Source: Barthelona sp. PCE
Lineage: Eukaryota; Metamonada: BaSk clade
NCBI GenBank assembly: GCA_040285745.1
Contig: JAUFOR010000007.1
Location: forward strand, 1 to 64,000
Length of the DNA stretch: 64,000 nt
Direction of reading: 5' to 3'
The notes under the pieces are model-generated. The model saw nothing but the letters and a program-made list of their open reading frames with translations, ran no database searches and was not told the DNA's origin. A program made the position numbers and the translations under genes. Shown piece after piece: positions 59,014 to 64,000 of this stretch (within the stretch, counting starts at the first letter, position 1; every line of letters starts with the position of its first letter).

Positions 59014-62000
59014 TTAATCCCGAAGCATATCGCTAATTATACTAGGTTCGATAACAGAATAGCCTTCCTCATTCTTTGCAACTCTGTATACGTGTTGGCT
59101 GATGTCAACCCTGTTCTGTGCACATTGTGCATAAAGCTCACGGAGAAAGTCAACATCATGAGTGATCAAAACTAATTGCAAATTCACTTCATTACTTTCC
59201 ATGTTCCCCAATAGCTTTGCCAGTGCAGCGGCGAGGTAGTCAACGTGCTGTTTGTCGAGGTTTGTTGTAGGTTCATCCAATGCTATGAAACGGCAATTCT
59301 TTGAAAAAGTCTCTGCAATTGCCATTCTGATAACCAGCGAAGCCAGGACCTTCTGTCCAGCAGAACAACGACCACGCATGGGCATGATCTCGTCGAAATG
59401 GTTCTGGAACACAACCCTGTAATTCGTTTTCGTCTTCCTGTTCGACTTGTTGATTTCACTGACAAGCTTGATGTTCTTGATGTCATTCTGCTTGTACGAC
59501 CAGTTCCAAATCCTGCTTAGTGCCTCATTTATGCTGCTTAACCTCTCCTGATGATACTCAACGAGAGAGTACTCAAGATCGCTTATGAACTTGATCAAGT
59601 CCTGCTGTCTGGCCTCCAGCTCGGTAACCTCGATCAGTAGCTTGTATGAGTGCTTCCTGGTATTCTCCAAATCCTCCTCACTTGTGTGCTCCGATATTTT
59701 TCTTATTTGCTTCTTCGCAATACTCAATTGCTTCTCAAACCCGCTCTTCTCGTTCATTTTATCCTGATGCGCCTGCTTTTTCTTCTCATATTCCTCACGG
59801 AAGGCCTCTCCGTTTCCGAAAAGTTCATCAATGTGCTGTTGCTGCTTGACAATATCCTTCTTAAGCTTCTCTGCGTCGTTCCTGATGCTGTGTGCTTTGA
59901 GTGTTATTTGTACCTGATCCAGGTGGTGTTCAAACTTATGGATTCTCTCAAGAATGCCGTTCTTCTCCAACCTAGTCGCCTTAATTTCCTCTTCCAGAGC
60001 AGCGTTAGAGCGTTGAAGATCGCACATATCCTCTTCTCGCTGTGCGAGGTACTCAGGATCCCTCTTTGTCATGTGTTCCTCAAATTCTGTAAAGAGTCTG
60101 CGAGCGGTCGTCAAGGTGTTGTCTAGCTCAAACATGTGCTTTTGGTGCACCTCCTTGATCTCTTCGACCTTCTGACGGTGCGCATCCAGCTTCTGCTGAG
60201 CATTTTGAACGTCTTCTTGGTTCTGTTTATGAGCACGACGTGCTACTGTCATGCGTTTGGTCGCATCCAACTTCTCATCCCTCAACTGGCTGATTTCCCT
60301 CTCAAGACGGTCATATTCAGCTGTCTGCTCCTTCAAAGAGGATAAAAGTTCGGTCATGCTCTCAATTTCAGCTTCTTCCTTACGAATCCTCATCTCAATG
60401 CGACTACTCCGCTTATCAATCATCTGCATGTCGTTCTGTCGCTGTTCCAGCGCCATCTGCTCGTCCTCGGCCTGTAACGTGAGCTTTTGGATCACAGAAC
60501 GTGGGTTCTGACACGACATTGTCTTTTGATAGTCGGCTATCTCCTTCGCCAGTCGCTTCATCGCCTTAGCCTCCATACGCATCCTCTGTATCTGATTCAG
60601 ATGTCCGCTCAGCTCTGATAACTGTTGCGATATAGCCCCGCTGTCAACCACCGAACCGATCTTTCGCTGGATGAACTCAAATATCTCGGGTGAGATCGTC
60701 TGGCTACACACAGGGCATGAGCTCATTGTATCATCAGTAACCATTGGGCGTAAGACTGTATAAAGAGATGCCTTGTTCTGCTCATCCTTGAGCAGAGAAA
60801 TACGCTCATCCAAAAACAAGTCAAGCGTGCTAAAATCATACCCCTCGGTGAACTTGAACTCGATGGTCATATCAGCCTCCGGCACTCCATCTATGTGCAG
60901 CATGAAGGTGCGGCTTACCTGTCCCAAGAAAGCGTTGATATTGGCGCGATGTGTGTCTATCTCAGCTTGGCATGCCTTTATACGATCCTCTCGAGTGACA
61001 TCATCGTACAGCTTATCCTTCTGAGCACTGTAGTCACTCAAGTTATCTCGGTGACTCTCTATGTCATCTCTCACAGCTTTCAGCTGCTCTTTTTGCTCCT
61101 GTAACGCTGTGCGGTTGCTCTCTCGGTTGGAAATCAATGACTTCAAGTCATCCTCCACAGTCATGTACTGTGTTGACTGAAGGTTGTTAAACTCCTTCTG
61201 TTGTTGTAAAAGCCCGTTGATCCGGCTCCCAAACGTCTTGATCTGATCATTCAACATGCCTATAGTTGCTGTGTTTTCCAGAAACTTCGCGTTTGCGTCA
61301 TCATATACCTTCTGTTTCTCAGTAACTTCGTCTGACATACCATCTGCCTGATCCTCGTGCTCTCTGCTGGCCTCCATTATCGCCCTGCGTATTGTTCTCT
61401 CAACCTCAGTTTGATGATCGAGCAGACTGCTCTCTTCAATATGCTCTAGCGAAAGCTGTTCTTTAACAATGTTAATCAGCTCATCACTGTGTGAGTTACT
61501 GCTGAGGTTCCTGAGTTCTGCGCTCATATTGGCTATCTTCTTAAGATTTGCACCGAACAACTCCTCCTTATCTTCAAGAAAACTATCGAGCGCTGCCAAG
61601 TTGCTTGTGAGGCGCTGCTTCTGAACATCTTTAGTATCTAGCATCTGCTGCAGCTCAGATACATCGTTGGCCAGACACTGATCCTTGAGCTCGACAAAAG
61701 TCTTCTTCATCGCCTGTCGCTGGTCTTTTAAAGACTGAATTTTGGTCTGAAAGACGAGATACTGCTCGTACTGCTCGTGAAGCACCTCCAGCTCCTCGTC
61801 CAGGCCGCTAATAACCGTTTGCAATCGGACGATCTGTGACTGAGATTCGGAGTGCATGTCGTGAAATTTGACAAGCTCCTTCAGCCAATCCTCTTGGTGT
61901 TTGACCTTCTGTTCGAGCAGATCAAACTTATTCTGTCTTGTCTTAATAGCCTTACTGAGATCTGTATTAACCGATTTCATGTTCTTAATAAAAAGAGACG

Positions 62001-62583
62001 ATCTGTCGGTTGCAAAGATCTTCTCTATGATTGGCTTGACAGCTGAATCTGTCCCGAACGGCCAGAGACTTGACTCTTGATGGCAAAATAAAATCGAATT
62101 GATGATCTCTGCATTCACCCCCAGCTTCTGTGGTATTCTCTCAACGATTTCGCTATTTGGAACTGACTCAACAATTGGTTCCTCGCCTCCCCTACGCTGT
62201 TCAAGCCACTTATTGGACTTTGTAGTAAAACTAGTTTTCGTTCCCTCAACCATTTTCTTCACACCAAAGTTTTCTGTCTCATTATGCCCTCTGACATCAA
62301 AGTACAGCTCAACACCCGCCTTGATACGAGATGCTGTAGTACTATTAGCGTTAAGAAATAGTCTTGGTTTAGGAAGATCAGGTGGAGTGGCACCTGTACA
62401 TGCAAACTTGAGAGATTCAATGAGTGTTGTCTTGCCCGCGCCGTTATCACCCTGGATAATTGTTAACGGCAGGTGAAACTTAATAGACTGAGAATTATGT
62501 GGATCTGGGTTGAAACTACGAATTCCATACAGCTTCAGCTCGTCCAAAACAAAGACATAATCAGATGCTGTTGTGCTTTCCAT
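59014..62583 (-). CDS. RAD50: RAD50 DNA double-strand-break repair ATPase
   Basis: The 1189-residue protein has Walker A GDNGAGKTT (45-53) and a long coiled coil split by the CPVC zinc hook (near 623). It also has the ABC signature CSAGQKVLASL (near 1073) and Walker B FIALDEPTTNLD (near 1099), followed by an H-loop-like LVLITHDVDFL. All motifs needed for activity are present. The length is slightly shorter than human RAD50 (about 1312), in the coils. RAD50 with MRE11 tethers and processes DNA ends in the nucleus. ATG 62583 has TTACCCGTTTCTTA upstream. Confidence 0.97.
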   Translation of the reverse strand: MESTTASDYVFVLDELKLYGIRSFNPDPHNSQSIKFHLPLTIIQGDNGAGKTTLIESLKFACTGATPPDLPKPRLFLNANSTTASRIKAGVELYFDVRGHNETENFGVKKMVEGTKTSFTTKSNKWLEQRRGGEEPIVESVPNSEIVERIPQKLGVNAEIINSILFCHQESSLWPFGTDSAVKPIIEKIFATDRSSLFIKNMKSVNTDLSKAIKTRQNKFDLLEQKVKHQEDWLKELVKFHDMHSESQSQIVRLQTVISGLDEELEVLHEQYEQYLVFQTKIQSLKDQRQAMKKTFVELKDQCLANDVSELQQMLDTKDVQKQRLTSNLAALDSFLEDKEELFGANLKKIANMSAELRNLSSNSHSDELINIVKEQLSLEHIEESSLLDHQTEVERTIRRAIMEASREHEDQADGMSDEVTEKQKVYDDANAKFLENTATIGMLNDQIKTFGSRINGLLQQQKEFNNLQSTQYMTVEDDLKSLISNRESNRTALQEQKEQLKAVRDDIESHRDNLSDYSAQKDKLYDDVTREDRIKACQAEIDTHRANINAFLGQVSRTFMLHIDGVPEADMTIEFKFTEGYDFSTLDLFLDERISLLKDEQNKASLYTVLRPMVTDDTMSSCPVCSQTISPEIFEFIQRKIGSVVDSGAISQQLSELSGHLNQIQRMRMEAKAMKRLAKEIADYQKTMSCQNPRSVIQKLTLQAEDEQMALEQRQNDMQMIDKRSSRIEMRIRKEEAEIESMTELLSSLKEQTAEYDRLEREISQLRDEKLDATKRMTVARRAHKQNQEDVQNAQQKLDAHRQKVEEIKEVHQKHMFELDNTLTTARRLFTEFEEHMTKRDPEYLAQREEDMCDLQRSNAALEEEIKATRLEKNGILERIHKFEHHLDQVQITLKAHSIRNDAEKLKKDIVKQQQHIDELFGNGEAFREEYEKKKQAHQDKMNEKSGFEKQLSIAKKQIRKISEHTSEEDLENTRKHSYKLLIEVTELEARQQDLIKFISDLEYSLVEYHQERLSSINEALSRIWNWSYKQNDIKNIKLVSEINKSNRKTKTNYRVVFQNHFDEIMPMRGRCSAGQKVLASLVIRMAIAETFSKNCRFIALDEPTTNLDKQHVDYLAAALAKLLGNMESNEVNLQLVLITHDVDFLRELYAQCAQNRVDISQHVYRVAKNEEGYSVIEPSIISDMLRD

Positions 62584-62741
62584 CTGAACGTAAGAAACGG
62601 GTAAGAATTGGAAAAACGAAACTTTTCTGCATAAAAATCATTTTCTTGTTCTTTTCAATTGGAATATGGTCTCCCCAAAGAACAAAAGTACTTTTAAAAT
62701 GAATAAAACAAAATAAAATCACTGAAGTTTATTACTGGTTT

Positions 62742-63371
62742 CTAATTTATAGTATCGCGTTGTAATAAATCATTACAAAGGTTTGCAATTGGACGGAATT
62801 CGGATTCATTAATCAGATTATATTCCTTTACGAAGAAAAGAAAATGTTTTAATGTTGAATTGACACTTTGCTCGATATGACAGTGTTCCATTGTCTCATA
62901 ATGCTTAGTGTATAAGTGTGCAAAAACCCTAAAGAGTCTTCGGAAACAAGTCTTAACGATAGAATCAAAGTCTGAAGGCCAACTTTCATTAGCATCAGTT
63001 GGAAAACGCTCAATTTGTTGTTTGACATAAGCAAACAACATATAAATATAATCTGGAGCAGGCATGCTTGTGGGCTGAGGGTATTTATCGTTATCGCGCC
63101 ACAAATAACGGTGCTGACTTCCTGCTGTCATTTCTGGACAAGATTCCTTGGTACAATCGTAACTGACAACTTCATAAATCATTGTGAGTATGTTATAGAA
63201 TTCTAGAAGCTGGACAGAGACGAAGTCTTGGTATGTGTCTGATTCAGGAAGCTGTACAAGTAAACGTAAATTTCCGCTACCGATTGTCAAGCGTGAAAAG
63301 GTGGCACGAAGGTTTTCAGCTGCCTGAGATGCAGAATTTCTCACCTCCATTACGGTTGTGCTTGGGGCCAT
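62742..63371 (-). CDS. MOB1: MOB1-type kinase activator
   Basis: The 209-residue protein has the complete Mob fold. Zinc ligands are visible in CTKESCPEMTAG (two Cys) and HLYTKHYE (two His). Conserved segments are RYLWRD, YPxxF-like regions and HIEQSVNSTLKHFLFFVKEYNLI. MOB proteins bind and activate NDR/LATS kinases controlling mitotic exit, polarity and cytokinesis. I start at ATG 63371 (MAPSTTVMEV); the longer in-frame start at 63467 would include the ATCCCCTTTCA element at 63387-63397. Confidence 0.94.
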   Translation of the reverse strand: MAPSTTVMEVRNSASQAAENLRATFSRLTIGSGNLRLLVQLPESDTYQDFVSVQLLEFYNILTMIYEVVSYDCTKESCPEMTAGSQHRYLWRDNDKYPQPTSMPAPDYIYMLFAYVKQQIERFPTDANESWPSDFDSIVKTCFRRLFRVFAHLYTKHYETMEHCHIEQSVNSTLKHFLFFVKEYNLINESEFRPIANLCNDLLQRDTIN

Positions 63372-63386
63372 TGAGTGTTTTGTGAG

Positions 63387-63397
63387 TGAAAGGGGAT
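63387..63397 (-). promoter_or_regulatory. CCCCTTTCA start-site element of MOB1
   Basis: Minus-strand ATCCCCTTTCA, 15 nt before ATG 63371. It discriminates between the two in-frame starts. Confidence 0.6.
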
Positions 63398-63618
63398 TTT
63401 TTTTGGATGACAGGTTTAGAATATTTTTTGCTGATGAAATAACGCCAATAAGATAATCATGCCACAAATTTGGGTTTACAACGATAAAAATAGAAAAATA
63501 AATTGCTCAAATATTGCCTGAAACTCATACTTCTCAATCATAATGTTCTAAATGAACTTACTGCTGTTTATTGCGTGCGGGGTAGATCTGTGTGGTGCTC
63601 ATTATGTTTGACTACAAT

Positions 63619-63849
63619 TTAAAGGATTTCAAACTGGTTTGAACCGCTAGCAGCCAATAGATGTACGGCTATGAAGAACCAAATCGTAGCCGACACAAAG
63701 CCCAATGAATTAATGAACTCTTTTATGATTTCTAAGATATCACTTTGTGCATCAGATGCTTTCATCCAACTAACACCATAACAAATAATGCTGATGATGA
63801 TAAACAAAATAGAAAAGACTACGTGACGTGCCCTGCTGCTTTTTGCCAT
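63619..63849 (-). CDS. Small two-helix membrane protein
   Basis: The 76-residue protein has a basic N-terminus (MAKSSRARH), hydrophobic helices at about 10-28 (VVFSILFIIISIICYGVSW) and 50-68 (FVSATIWFFIAVHLLAASG), and a polar loop between them. The size and two-helix layout would fit a small ER complex subunit such as OST5/TMEM258, but the sequence does not prove it. ATTCCCTTTCC at 63854-63864 (minus strand) ends 4 nt before the ATG, which supports a real gene and rejects the longer start at 63879. Confidence 0.65.
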   Translation of the reverse strand: MAKSSRARHVVFSILFIIISIICYGVSWMKASDAQSDILEIIKEFINSLGFVSATIWFFIAVHLLAASGSNQFEIL

Positions 63850-63853
63850 TTTT

Positions 63854-63864
63854 GGAAAGGGAAT
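63854..63864 (-). promoter_or_regulatory. CCCTTTCC start-site element of the small membrane gene
   Basis: Minus-strand ATTCCCTTTCC, 4 nt before ATG 63849. Confidence 0.5.
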
Positions 63865-64000
63865 AAAACACAAAAACACTATGTTAGATGATTACAAGTT
63901 TTTAATTCGGCTAATTAGACTAAGTGATGAATGTACACTGTGCAAATATGCAAAAAAACATTGAATTTACTGTTTTCCACATTGAAACCCTAACAACCCT

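Noticed and set aside
1-64000. Spliceosomal introns of the Trichomonas type (GTATGT ... ACTAACACACAG)
   Set aside because: I looked for the long 3' consensus on both strands and found none. All main genes read through uninterrupted apart from the frameshift near position 90.
1-64000. Transposons, CRISPR arrays or biosynthetic clusters
   Set aside because: No transposase or integrase motifs, no terminal inverted repeats around genes and no spaced direct repeats were seen. The gene order shows no functional cluster.

Overview
This is nuclear DNA from a microbial eukaryote with a compact, nearly intron-free genome. About 29 protein-coding genes lie on both strands, several 1000-3300 codons long and uninterrupted. 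No intron, tRNA, rRNA or mobile element was recognised. The gene set is eukaryotic (RAD50, RAD1, MOB1, DOCK-type GEF, ArfGAP, ceramide synthase, DCAF13/Sof1, RPF1). Many start codons are preceded at 0-20 nt by a CCCTTTTCA-like element. It resembles the CCTTT 'M5' start-site element reported for Trichomonas vaginalis. With the lack of introns, the large beta-helix surface protein, the calpain and the membrane subtilisin, this makes a parabasalid or related metamonad my best guess, but the lineage is not proven.

Layout. 1-10078: a giant, 5'-truncated membrane protein (beta-helix repeats, EGF/PSI-like cysteines, one transmembrane segment, a cytoplasmic tail of about 940 residues) with an apparent frameshift near position 90. 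10164-13415: divergent DDX5-type RNA helicase and ribosome factor RPF1. 13417-17547: divergent beta-propeller/zinc-ribbon protein (possible TSET TTRAY-like) and an ArfGAP. 17645-19671: a degenerate DEAD-box pseudohelicase whose stop overlaps that of a RAD1-like checkpoint clamp subunit. 19745-23697: two coiled-coil proteins and a helical-repeat protein. 23874-31868: ceramide synthase, a 2013-residue DOCK GEF and a His/Asn-rich membrane protein, all on the minus strand. 31956-35100: a RecA-fold-like protein overlapping tail-to-tail with an ORC4-like AAA+ protein. 35156-42384: an orphan polytopic membrane protein and a calpain with a long acidic and coiled-coil N-terminus. 42408-47096: DCAF13/Sof1 and a membrane subtilisin. 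47106-53462: an orphan helical protein, a kelch/coiled-coil protein ending in a CaaX box, and a basic Pro/Ser-rich orphan. 53597-58859: a GH30 glucosylceramidase-like enzyme, a tiny membrane protein, aspartate aminotransferase and an amino-acid transporter. 59014-63849: RAD50, MOB1 and a tiny two-helix membrane protein.

There are no operons. Loose themes are ribosome biogenesis/RNA (DDX5, RPF1, DCAF13), genome maintenance (RAD1, RAD50, ORC4-like, RecA-like), membrane traffic and signalling (ArfGAP, TTRAY-like, DOCK, MOB1) and sphingolipids (ceramide synthase, GH30). Compaction is extreme: some divergent start codons are 41-63 bp apart, and some convergent reading frames touch or overlap (4 bp and 47 bp), so antisense-overlapping transcripts are expected. 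No single novel multi-gene system stands out. The strongest unusual signals are the shared promoter element, the pseudohelicase, the possible TSET subunit, the prenylatable kelch/coiled-coil protein and the overlapping gene ends.
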